DNA from: CAVSRC01 sp963732845
GTDB taxonomy: Bacteria; Pseudomonadota; Alphaproteobacteria; Rhizobiales; Kaistiaceae
Direction: 5' to 3'
Assembly: GCA_963732845.1 (NCBI GenBank)
Contig: CAVTBE010000020.1
Location: 1-64,000 of the forward strand
DNA length: 64,000 bases
The translations under genes were made by a program, and so were the position numbers. Below, one piece after another: positions 27,299 through 36,791 of the stretch. The notes under the pieces are model-generated. The model worked only from the letters and a program-made list of their open reading frames with translations, was not told where the DNA came from and ran no database searches. Position 1 is the first letter of the stretch. Every line of letters begins with the position of its first letter.

Positions 27299-28545
27299 GA
27301 CACGATCTCCGCGGTCTCGAGGACGGCGTGCAGCAGAACGTCGGCGCCGGCCGCCGCCCACTCCTTGGAAATGTCCTCCGCCTCGTTGTGCGACAGGCCG
27401 TCGACGCAGGGGCACATGACCATGGTGGCGGGCGCCACGCGCACCATCCAGCAGGCGTCGTGGCCGGCGCCGGAGACGATGTCGCGGTGGGTGTAGCCGA
27501 GCCGCTCGGCGGCGGCGCGGACGCGCCCGACCAATGTCGGATCGAAGGTGACCGGATCGAAGTGGCCGACCGGCTCGATCGAACAGCCGACGCCGAGTCC
27601 GGCGCAGATCTTGGGCGCCTCCGCCTCGATGCGGGCGCGCATGCCGTCGAGCTTGGCCTGGTCGGGCGAGCGGATATCGACGGTGAAGACCACCTTGCCG
27701 GGCAGCACGTTGCGCGAATTGGGCGTGAAGACCATCTGGCCGACGCCGCCGACGGCGCCCGGCTGATTGTCCATCGCCACCGCCTGCACCATTTCGAGGA
27801 TGCGCGCCATGGCCAGCCCGGCGTTGACACGCATGGCCATCGGCGTCGAGCCGGTATGCGCCTCCTTGCCGGTCAGCGTGAACTCCAGCCACCACAGGCC
27901 CTGGCCGTGGGTGACGACGCCGATCTCTCTGCCCTCGGCTTCGAGGATCGGCCCCTGTTCGATGTGATACTCGAAATAGGCGTGCATCCTGCGCGCGCCG
28001 ACCGGCTCGTCGCCGAGCCAGCCGATGCGCTTCAGCTCGTCGCCGAAGGCCTTGCCCTCGGGGTCCTTGCGGTCATAGGCGTAATCGAGGGTGTGGACGC
28101 CGGCGAAGACACCGGAGGCGAGCATGGCGGGGGCGAAGCGGGCGCCCTCCTCATTGGTCCAGTTGGTGACGACGATCGGCCGGCGCGTCTTGATGTCGAG
28201 ATCGTTGAGGGTGCGCACCAGCTCCAGCCCGGAGAGCACGCCGAGCACGCCGTCATAGCGGCCGCCGGTCGGCTGGGTATCGAGGTGGGAGCCGACATAG
28301 ACCGGGTCGAGATTGGGCTCGGTGCCCTCGCGGCGGGCGAACATGGTGCCCATCCGGTCGACGCCCATGGTCAGCCCCGCCGCCTCGCACCACGACTTGA
28401 ACAGCGCCCGCCCCCTGGCGTCGTCGTCGGTCAGCGTCTGGCGGTTGTTGCCGCCGGCCACGCCCGGGCCGATCTCGGCCATGGCGTGGATGGAGTCCCA
28501 CAGGCGGGTGCCGTTGATCTTCAGATTGTCCGTGGGTTTGACCAT
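27295..28545 (-). CDS. Zn-dependent hydantoinase/carbamoylase family amidase (M20-type)
   Basis: Members hydrolyse N-carbamoyl amino acids, N-carbamoyl-beta-alanine or allantoate with a two-metal site. The 416-residue protein shows the metal ligands in VGSHLDTQPTGGRYDG (H87, D98), NEEGARFAP (E132/E133) and FEYHIEQGPILE (H194), and the lid-domain motif GKEAHTGSTPMAMR. In this operon the likely reaction is release of beta-alanine, CO2 and ammonia from N-carbamoyl-beta-alanine. The next gene upstream, 8 bases away, encodes an unrelated nitrilase-fold enzyme for the same reaction. Start chosen at 28545 (MVKPTDNLKING). Confidence 0.92.
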   Translation of the reverse strand: MVKPTDNLKINGTRLWDSIHAMAEIGPGVAGGNNRQTLTDDDARGRALFKSWCEAAGLTMGVDRMGTMFARREGTEPNLDPVYVGSHLDTQPTGGRYDGVLGVLSGLELVRTLNDLDIKTRRPIVVTNWTNEEGARFAPAMLASGVFAGVHTLDYAYDRKDPEGKAFGDELKRIGWLGDEPVGARRMHAYFEYHIEQGPILEAEGREIGVVTHGQGLWWLEFTLTGKEAHTGSTPMAMRVNAGLAMARILEMVQAVAMDNQPGAVGGVGQMVFTPNSRNVLPGKVVFTVDIRSPDQAKLDGMRARIEAEAPKICAGLGVGCSIEPVGHFDPVTFDPTLVGRVRAAAERLGYTHRDIVSGAGHDACWMVRVAPATMVMCPCVDGLSHNEAEDISKEWAAAGADVLLHAVLETAEIVS

Positions 28546-28553
28546 CAGCTCAC

Positions 28554-29417
28554 TCAGATATCGGTCAGGCGCGCATAGGTCTCCGGCCGGCGGTCCCGGA
28601 AGAACTGCCAAGTGTTGCGCACTTCGCGGATCATGTCGAAATCCATTTCGTGGACCAGCAGCTCGTCCTTGTCGCGGCTGGCGATCGCCTCGATCTGCCC
28701 GCGCGGATTGACGAAATAGCTCTGGCCGTAGAACTCGCCAATATTCCACGGTGCCTCGGTGCCGACCCGGTTGATGGCGCCGATGAAGACGCCGTTGGCC
28801 ACGGCGCTCGCCGGCTGTTCCAGCTTCCACAGATATTCGGAGAGGCCGGCGACGGTCGCCGACGGGTTGACGATGTATTCAGCACCGTTCAGCGCCAGCG
28901 CCCGCCAGCCTTCAGGGAAGTGGCGGTCGTAGCAGATATAGACGCCGAGCTTGCAATAGGCGGTCTGGAACACCGGCCAGTTGGAGCTACCGGGCTTGAA
29001 GAAGAACTTCTCCCAGAAGCCGCCGACATGCGGGATGTGGGTCTTGCGGTACTTGCCGAGATAGGAGCCATCGGCGTCGATGACCGCGGCGCAATTGTAA
29101 TAGACGCCGGTCATCTCCTCCTCGTAGATCGGGACGACGATCACCATCCGGTGCTTCTTGGCAAGCTCCTGCATGAGCTTGACCGTCGGCCCGTCGGGCA
29201 CGGCCTCCACCGCGGCGTACCACTTGGCGTCCTGGCTCGGGCAGAAATAGGGCTGGTCGAACACCTCCTGGAAGCAGAGCACCTGGACGCCTTGCTTTCC
29301 CGCCTCCTCGATCAGCGGCAGGTGGGCCGCAATCATCTTCTCCCTGATCTCGGCGGGCGACATGTCGGTATCGCCCTTCAACGACATCTGGATCAGACCG
29401 CCCTTCAACTTCGTCAT
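28554..29417 (-). CDS. Beta-ureidopropionase / N-carbamoyl amidohydrolase (nitrilase superfamily)
   Basis: The 287-residue protein has the nitrilase-superfamily catalytic triad: E51 in CFQEVFDQPYF, K125 in GKYRKTHIPH and C162 in VYICYDRHFPEG. The loops YNCAAVIDADG and NPSATVAGLSEYLW resemble eukaryotic-type beta-ureidopropionase. The predicted reaction is N-carbamoyl-beta-alanine to beta-alanine, CO2 and ammonia, in the cytoplasm. It lies between mmsA and the M20-type carbamoylase in one operon, so the cell seems to hold two non-homologous enzymes for one step. They may split uracil- and thymine-derived substrates, or the two stereoisomers. Confidence 0.93.
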   Translation of the reverse strand: MTKLKGGLIQMSLKGDTDMSPAEIREKMIAAHLPLIEEAGKQGVQVLCFQEVFDQPYFCPSQDAKWYAAVEAVPDGPTVKLMQELAKKHRMVIVVPIYEEEMTGVYYNCAAVIDADGSYLGKYRKTHIPHVGGFWEKFFFKPGSSNWPVFQTAYCKLGVYICYDRHFPEGWRALALNGAEYIVNPSATVAGLSEYLWKLEQPASAVANGVFIGAINRVGTEAPWNIGEFYGQSYFVNPRGQIEAIASRDKDELLVHEMDFDMIREVRNTWQFFRDRRPETYARLTDI

Positions 29418-29430
29418 TCTCGGTCTCCTG

Positions 29431-30927
<1,497 letters not shown>

Positions 30928-30989
30928 GACGGGCTCCCCTCCGATTAATCAGACACAACCAAAAATCTGCAGGCGGCACAAATGATCGT

Positions 30990-32315
30990 CTATGCGAGCC
31001 CCTTGAGGATGCCGGTGAGGACTTCGAACAGCCGGTCGATCTCGGCCTTGGAGATGATCAGCGGCGGCGACAGGGCGATGATGTCGCCGGTGGTGCGGAT
31101 CAGGAGGCCCTTCTCGAAGGCTTCGAGGAAGGCAGTGAAGGCGCGCTTGGTGGGCGCGCCGGGGATCGATTCCAGCTCGATCGCCCCGACCAGGCCGAGA
31201 TTGCGCACGTCGATGACATGCGGCAGGCCCTTCAGCCCATGCAGGTGGTCGGCCCAGTATTCGGCGAGCTCGGCGCCGCGGTTGAGCAGGCCCTCTTCCT
31301 CATAGGTGTCGAGGGTGGCGATGCCGGCGGCGCTGGCCACCGGATTGCCCGAATAGGTGTAGCCGTGGGCGAACTCGATGAGATGCTCGGGGCCGTTCAT
31401 GAAGGCCTCATAGATATCCTTCTTCACGAAGACCGCCCCCATCGGGATGGTGCCGTTGGTGACGCCCTTGGCGGTGAGCACGATGTCCGGCACGACACCG
31501 AAATAGTCGACGGCGAAGGGCACGCCGAGGCGGCCGAAGCCGGTGATGACCTCGTCGAAGATGAGCAGGATGCCGTGCTTGTCGCAGATGGCGCGGAGCT
31601 TCTCGAGATAGCCCTTGGGCGGAACGAGGACGCCGGTGGAGCCGGCGACCGGCTCGACGATGACCGCGGCGATGGTCGAGGCGTCGTGCAGGGTAACCAG
31701 CCGCTCCAGCTCGTCGGCGAACTCGGCGCCGTGTTCCGGCTGGCCGCGCGAGAAGGCGTTGCGGGCCGGATCGTGGGTGTGGCGGATGTGGTCGACGCCG
31801 GTCAACAGCGTGCCGAACATCTTGCGGTTGCCGACGATGCCGCCGACCGAGATGCCGCCGAAATTGACGCCGTGATAGCCGCGCTCGCGGCCGATCAGGC
31901 GGAAGCGCGAGCCCTGGCCGATGACGCGCTGATAGGCGAGCGCGATCTTGAGGCCGGTCTCGACCGACTCGGAGCCGGAATTGGTGAAGAAGACGTGGTC
32001 GATGCCGGGCGGCATGTAGGTGACCAGGCGCGCCGCCAGCTCGAAGCTCTTGGGATGGCCAATCTGAAAGGCCGGCGCGTAGTCGAGCTCGCGGACCTGG
32101 TTGGCGACCGCCTCGACGATCTTCGGCCGGCCGTGGCCGGCATTGACGCACCACAGGCCGGCGGTGCCATCGAGAACCTGGTGCCCGTCGGCATCGCGAT
32201 AATACATGCCTTCCGCGCTGACCAGCATGCGCGGCGCCTTCTTGAACTGCCGGTTCGCGGTGAACGGCATCCAGAAGGCTTCGAGATTGTTGGTAGAGAC
32301 TTGAGTGCGCGCCAC
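30990..32315 (-). CDS. Beta-alanine (omega-amino acid)-pyruvate aminotransferase
   Basis: A class III PLP aminotransferase of 441 residues. It converts beta-alanine or beta-aminoisobutyrate plus pyruvate to malonate or methylmalonate semialdehyde plus alanine. Visible motifs are FWMPFTANRQFKKAPRM (typical of the beta-alanine group), FFTNSGSESVETGLKIA (phosphate cup), GYHGVNFGG, LLIFDEVITGFGR with the PLP aspartate and the Schiff-base lysine in LTAKGVTNG. It is the first gene of the operon. Its promoter region is shared with the divergent RutR-type regulator and contains a near-perfect RutR operator. The alanine made could be recycled by Ald. Confidence 0.94.
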   Translation of the reverse strand: MARTQVSTNNLEAFWMPFTANRQFKKAPRMLVSAEGMYYRDADGHQVLDGTAGLWCVNAGHGRPKIVEAVANQVRELDYAPAFQIGHPKSFELAARLVTYMPPGIDHVFFTNSGSESVETGLKIALAYQRVIGQGSRFRLIGRERGYHGVNFGGISVGGIVGNRKMFGTLLTGVDHIRHTHDPARNAFSRGQPEHGAEFADELERLVTLHDASTIAAVIVEPVAGSTGVLVPPKGYLEKLRAICDKHGILLIFDEVITGFGRLGVPFAVDYFGVVPDIVLTAKGVTNGTIPMGAVFVKKDIYEAFMNGPEHLIEFAHGYTYSGNPVASAAGIATLDTYEEEGLLNRGAELAEYWADHLHGLKGLPHVIDVRNLGLVGAIELESIPGAPTKRAFTAFLEAFEKGLLIRTTGDIIALSPPLIISKAEIDRLFEVLTGILKGLA

Positions 32316-32436
32316 GTCTATTCCCCTCCGGCGCCACTTCCCCCCGAGCCTGCAAAATGGCGTCGGTCAGGCCCGACAGGAACCGGGCAGATTGCACCGG
32401 TGGGCCTTTTCCTCTAGGAGAAGACGGCGTGATTTC

Positions 32437-32452
32437 CTGACCATTTGGTCAA
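32437..32452. promoter_or_regulatory. RutR-type operator between the aminotransferase operon and rutR
   Basis: The 16-mer CTGACCATTTGGTCAA matches the RutR site TTGACCANNTGGTCAA at 13 of 14 defined bases. It lies 122 bases before the aminotransferase start and 126 before the regulator start. RutR releases this site when uracil or thymine binds, so both directions would be induced by pyrimidines. The match is by eye; binding is inferred. Confidence 0.8.
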
Positions 32453-32577
32453 GGGAACGTTATTCAGTTTCGTGAGGCCGCTCAAGGGGGCAGTTGGCCA
32501 ATCGCCGGCTCGACGAGGCGCCAAGCTTTGCAGACCGTGACCGAACCAGCCATTGGCTGCCACAGCCTGCTACGTCC

Positions 32578-33228
32578 ATGAGCCCCGCCAACAGCGCCCG
32601 GGCGCGGCAGACGCGCAAACGCACACGTATCCAGGAAGAGAACGAAGAGCGCATCCTCAATGCGGCGCTCGAGGTGTTTTCCACCTATGGCTTTCGCGGG
32701 GCCACGGTCGACCAGATCGCCACGCTGGCGGGGATGACCAAGCCCAACCTGCTCTACTATTTCCGGCGCAAGCAGGACATCTACCGGGCGGTGCTGAGGC
32801 GCACGCTCGAGATGTGGCTGACGCCGCTGGAAGCGCTTTCCGGCGACGGCGACCCGGCCAGGGAGATCACCTCGTACATCGACCGCAAGCTGGAAATGTC
32901 GCGCGACAATCCGAAGGAGTCGCGCCTGTTCGCCATGGAAATCATCCAGGGCGCGCCGGTGCTCGGCGACGTGCTCGCCGGCCGGCTGAAGAAGCTGGTC
33001 GACGAGAAGACGGCGGTCATCCGCCGGTGGATCGCCAACGGTGATCTGGCGCCGGTCGATCCGCACCACCTGCTGTTCATGATCTGGGCGACCACCCAGC
33101 ACTATGCCGACTTCGATATGCAGATCCGCGCCCTCACCGGCAGCGCCATCGACCGGCCGGAGCACTTCACCCGCGCCAAGGCGGCGCTGCAGCAGCTGTT
33201 CCTGAACGGCGTGACGCCGCGAGCCTGA
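32578..33228 (+). CDS. rutR: TetR family regulator, RutR type (pyrimidine sensor)
   Basis: The 216-residue protein has the TetR HTH (about 20-70: EERILNAALEVFSTYGFRGATVDQIA, split as ILNAALEVFSTYGF and MTKPNLLYYF). The RutR-type ligand domain includes VLRRTLEMWLTPLEAL, SRLFAMEIIQGAP and HLLFMIWATTQHYADFD, where the W-T-T-Q-H-YADF stretch is the uracil pocket signature. It is divergent from the pyrimidine catabolic operon with a RutR-like operator between them; a second such site lies before preT. It probably represses both until uracil or thymine accumulates. I chose the ATG at 32578; a longer reading from 32494 has no ribosome site. Confidence 0.93.
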   Translation: MSPANSARARQTRKRTRIQEENEERILNAALEVFSTYGFRGATVDQIATLAGMTKPNLLYYFRRKQDIYRAVLRRTLEMWLTPLEALSGDGDPAREITSYIDRKLEMSRDNPKESRLFAMEIIQGAPVLGDVLAGRLKKLVDEKTAVIRRWIANGDLAPVDPHHLLFMIWATTQHYADFDMQIRALTGSAIDRPEHFTRAKAALQQLFLNGVTPRA

Positions 33229-33351
33229 TCCGGACGGACGGCGCCGAATCCCGCGGTTTCTTGCCTTACCCTGCGGCGCCAAGGCCGGTTGACCGACCGG
33301 CTTGTCGGACGTTTCATTGAGCCAGGCTACCCACCGGATCTGGGGGAGCTC

Positions 33352-34056
33352 GTGCGCGAGTTGCTGCGCCGGCTTTCGGCACTCATTCTTCTGTGTGCCG
33401 GATTGGCGGCGCTCCCGACGGTAGGACTGACAGGCGCTGCGGCGCTCATCGCCGGCGCGGTCGTCGTTTATTTCGTGATTCCGGCAAGCAAGCCGCCCCA
33501 GGCGGCGCTCGTCTATGAGCGCGGCCCGGCCGTCTACGGACCGGACCTGCTCGGCTTCCTGCTTGTTTCCGTGTTCTTTGCGCTGCCGTTCTGGGCGCGG
33601 GCGGGCGAGCCCTATTTGTGGGAAGACTTCGGCCTGCTGGTTCATCCGGCTGCCGTGCTGAGCTGGCCGCTGGCGCTGATCAGCATCGCCATCCTGTGGT
33701 TCAGCGCCGGCTATGCCGCTTTCTGGCTGGTGATTGAGGATGACGGTCTGCGCATCAACCGCCGCGACGGCGAGCAGCTCGTGCCGTTTTCCGCAATCAC
33801 CCAGGTGAAGCCGTTCAGGCGCGGGCTGCCCAACTGGGTACGGTGGCTGACGCCGGTGATGCTCGCGCTCGGCAAACCCAGCGCAGCCGGCGCCGTGCTG
33901 CTTGCCCGCGACACGACCGGCGTGTCGCTGGTGCTCGCGGACGGCCGGGCGATCAACATCGCCAAGGAAGCGTTCGATCGCAACCTGCGCCGCGTCCTCG
34001 TCGCGCTACGGGCACACGGCGTCGCATTCGCACCGGAGCTGCGGGACTTCCGATAA
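33352..34056 (+). CDS. Uncharacterised membrane protein, four hydrophobic helices and PH-like C-terminus
   Basis: The 234-residue protein is not one I can name. Four hydrophobic stretches are seen: LSALILLCAGLAALPTVGL, AALIAGAVVVYFVI, LLGFLLVSVFFALPFW and LSWPLALISIAILWFSAGYAAFWLV. A soluble C-terminal part of about 90 residues follows (IEDDGLRINRRDGEQLVPFSAI, then VSLVLADGRAINI), whose beta-rich pattern recalls bacterial PH domains. The GTG at 33352 follows GGGGGAG closely, which is why I prefer it to the TTG at 33289. It is 14 bases before the next gene, so the two are likely co-transcribed. Confidence 0.7.
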   Translation: MRELLRRLSALILLCAGLAALPTVGLTGAAALIAGAVVVYFVIPASKPPQAALVYERGPAVYGPDLLGFLLVSVFFALPFWARAGEPYLWEDFGLLVHPAAVLSWPLALISIAILWFSAGYAAFWLVIEDDGLRINRRDGEQLVPFSAITQVKPFRRGLPNWVRWLTPVMLALGKPSAAGAVLLARDTTGVSLVLADGRAINIAKEAFDRNLRRVLVALRAHGVAFAPELRDFR

Positions 34057-34070
34057 CCGAGGAGGTGACC

Positions 34071-36791
34071 ATGAACGGTCGTGGCCTTCATGCCTGTTCA
34101 CTTGCCATGGCTGTCGCTCTCGCAGCGATCGTCGGCGCCGTGCCGCCTACATCGGCGGATGACATCAGCGTGGGCAAGCCGGCAGTTGAACTGGGCGCGG
34201 CGGAACCGGCCTATGTATCTGTCGGCGACATCCAGACCGCCGCGATCGACAACAAGGGAGCCGTCAGGAACGGGGCTACCAAGCCGGTCACCATCAAGCT
34301 GACGGAACCCATATTCGTTCGCTCGATTCAGACCTATCACTGGAACAACGGCCGCGGGCAAAGACCGGGAACGATTGCCATCCGCAGTGTGGACGGCACC
34401 ACTTACGGGCCGTGGCAGGCCACCGGGAAACCCGGTCAGGGAGGCGTGCGAAACGCCTACTGGTATGTCGAGCCCGGCGTGATCCTGCTGGCGGGGACCT
34501 ATGTGCTGAACGATTCCAACCCGGGCACATGGGCGACCAACGACGCGGCGGGAAACAAGGGCTTCGTTGTCATCCAATTCCAGAAAGCCGAGGCGGTTAC
34601 CGCACCGCCGGCGCTTGCGGCTCCGGCCGACACCGGTGACGGCTCCGTGCCGAGCACCTCGGTCGGGAAGCCCATACCGCAGAGCCCCGCTGCGGTCGCC
34701 TACGCGGGTGGGAGCGACGCGCCCCCCGTCGCCGATACGCCACCGACTGAAACGGTCCTGTTCGACGGCACGCTCGACGAAGGCTGGCGGGAGATGGGCC
34801 TAGCCGGCGGAAACTTCGCGGAGTTTGCCAGCATCGAGAGCGGCGTGCTGGTCGTCGACGTTCCCGAGGGTCATAGCTGGGGCAAGACCGGCATCGCTTC
34901 GCTGGAGCCGGTGGTCAAGGTGCCGGAACCCGGCGCCGGGACGGCCACCAAGCTGACCTTCGCGATCGACCCCCAGCGCACATCGGCTTTCGTCTTTTCG
35001 CTGCTACCGCCCAAGAGCGGCGACGAGGAGTGGTCCTATCACCACGTCCGGATCGGCCTGACCACGGACGATGACGGGAAATCCGTCCTGATCCTGTGGA
35101 TCCGGCAAGTCGAGGCGATGCGGGTCGCGGCCGATGCCGAGGCCGTGGCGCAGATCGGCATCGTGCTCAGGCCCGACGGCACGGTCGTGGTTGTCGACCG
35201 CAACGACGATATTCTGCTTCAGGGCATCCTGCCGGACGCGGTGCCGCGCGAAGGCTATCTCATCCACGCTCTGGCGCACGCGCCGCGGGAGAACCTGCCG
35301 GCGAAACTGGCGCTCCGCCGAATCAGCCTGGAGGAGGTGCCCGACGCGCCGGCGAGCGACCCTGGCGCCATGCTCGACGGCGAACAGCAGGTGGTGCTGT
35401 TCGACGGCCGGACGCTCGGCCGGCGCTGGACCCGGTACAACGCTCACGGCGGCGACTTCGCCAAGCACGCCCGCCTGCAGGACGGCGCGCTCCTTGTCGA
35501 CGTTCCGGAGGGGGCCGAGTGGGGCAAGGCGGGGCTCTATTCCCCCGACCCGCTCATCTGGCTCGACCGCTTCGGCGCGGGAGCGGAGGAACGCGTGACG
35601 TTCACCTTCGACCCCGAGCGGACGACGGGATTCGTGTTGGCGGTGACGCCGATTCACGGCCTCAACGGCAATGAACCGAGCAAGCCCTTTGCCCTGTTGC
35701 ACTGGCGCCAGAACAAGGACGGCACCGGCGCCAAGGCGAGCTTCCATCTCGAATCGCCACTTGAGCCGCTGTGGGAGGTGGCGCTGCCGGCCAGGGCGCC
35801 GGACACGGTGAGCTTCGTCTTCACGCCCCTGGGACTCAGGATCGTCGCGGACGGTATGCCCGATGACACCGTGACCTGGGCGCCGATTGCCCCGTCGCAG
35901 AGCTTCCGCATCTACGCCTATTCGCAGCCGGATGAAGCAAACGCCGCCGTCAGGATGGCGCTCCGGCAGATCGTGCTCGATCGCAGGGCGGGCGCAGCGA
36001 TCGCCCCGCCGAAGCCGGCCGCAGGAGTGGCCGACCTGCCGGTCACGACCGTCTTCGCCGGCGAACCCGGCGACGGGTGGGAGCCGGCGGGCGGCGCCTA
36101 TCACCCGGACTATGCCAAATACGTCTCCTTCGCCGACGGCAGCATGATCGCCGAGGTTCCGGGCGACCTGCCCTGGGGCAAGGCGGGCCTGTTGTCGACC
36201 AGGCCGATTCTCGATTTCGACGAGCGCATCGAACGCACCTCCTACAAGCTCGCCGTCACCGTCGACCCGAAGCAGACGACCGGCTTCCAGATCATGTTCG
36301 CCGGCCAGCCGGTGCCGGCGATGTGGGAACACAGGACCATTGCGCTCGGCCTCATCCGCTACACCGAGGGGCCGAATGCCGGGAAGTACGTGCTCGGCCT
36401 CGGCTCCGGCTACAGGGCCTGGTACCGGGCCGTCGACGCCGGCTGGATGGACGACAACTGGGACGGCACGCTGGAGATCGAAACCGGCGACGGCTGGATG
36501 GTGGTGGGCATCCCCGGCGGACCGGTCGTGCGTGGCATCGATATCAACATCCACAACTATTCCCGGCTCTACATGACCGTCTACGCCCATCCGGAGAAGG
36601 AAACCGGCGCGTCGAGCCGGCTGGTGCTGCGCCGGATCACCGGCGCGTGGCTGCCGGGCGATGGCATGACGGCGGTGCAGCGGTGGATCTACCTCGACAA
36701 GCAGGCATTCGATCCCGCCGCGTTCCTGAAGGATCTTGCCGCCGGGCTTCCCGGGCCGATCGAAGCCCAAGAAGAGGAGCCGGACAAATGA
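34071..36791 (+). CDS. Large secreted protein with three tandem ~215-residue beta-sandwich-like repeats
   Basis: The 906-residue protein has a strong ribosome site (GAGGAGGTGACC) and a Sec signal (about 1-30, ending PPTSA before DDISVG). Residues ~35-170 form a domain with HWNNGRGQRPGTIAI, YGPWQATGKPGQGGVRNAYW and GTYVLNDSNPGTWATN. Three homologous copies then start near 226, 439 and 656. Each opens VLFDG or VFAGE plus a GW/RW strand and contains ESGVLVVDVPEGHSWGKTG, DGALLVDVPEGAEWGKAG or DGSMIAEVPGDLPWGKAG, followed by a (D/E)xxxTxxF/Y strand and a late RLVLRRI-like strand. The repeats look like concanavalin/LamG-type sandwiches, as in carbohydrate-binding proteins. No catalytic residues are recognised. 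The next gene overlaps it (ATGA). Confidence 0.8.
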   Translation: MNGRGLHACSLAMAVALAAIVGAVPPTSADDISVGKPAVELGAAEPAYVSVGDIQTAAIDNKGAVRNGATKPVTIKLTEPIFVRSIQTYHWNNGRGQRPGTIAIRSVDGTTYGPWQATGKPGQGGVRNAYWYVEPGVILLAGTYVLNDSNPGTWATNDAAGNKGFVVIQFQKAEAVTAPPALAAPADTGDGSVPSTSVGKPIPQSPAAVAYAGGSDAPPVADTPPTETVLFDGTLDEGWREMGLAGGNFAEFASIESGVLVVDVPEGHSWGKTGIASLEPVVKVPEPGAGTATKLTFAIDPQRTSAFVFSLLPPKSGDEEWSYHHVRIGLTTDDDGKSVLILWIRQVEAMRVAADAEAVAQIGIVLRPDGTVVVVDRNDDILLQGILPDAVPREGYLIHALAHAPRENLPAKLALRRISLEEVPDAPASDPGAMLDGEQQVVLFDGRTLGRRWTRYNAHGGDFAKHARLQDGALLVDVPEGAEWGKAGLYSPDPLIWLDRFGAGAEERVTFTFDPERTTGFVLAVTPIHGLNGNEPSKPFALLHWRQNKDGTGAKASFHLESPLEPLWEVALPARAPDTVSFVFTPLGLRIVADGMPDDTVTWAPIAPSQSFRIYAYSQPDEANAAVRMALRQIVLDRRAGAAIAPPKPAAGVADLPVTTVFAGEPGDGWEPAGGAYHPDYAKYVSFADGSMIAEVPGDLPWGKAGLLSTRPILDFDERIERTSYKLAVTVDPKQTTGFQIMFAGQPVPAMWEHRTIALGLIRYTEGPNAGKYVLGLGSGYRAWYRAVDAGWMDDNWDGTLEIETGDGWMVVGIPGGPVVRGIDINIHNYSRLYMTVYAHPEKETGASSRLVLRRITGAWLPGDGMTAVQRWIYLDKQAFDPAAFLKDLAAGLPGPIEAQEEEPDK

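Noticed and set aside
35004..36770. 588-residue minus-strand frame opposite the triple-repeat protein
   Set aside because: The plus-strand frame has signal peptide, ribosome site and internal protein repeats; the minus-strand frame has none.
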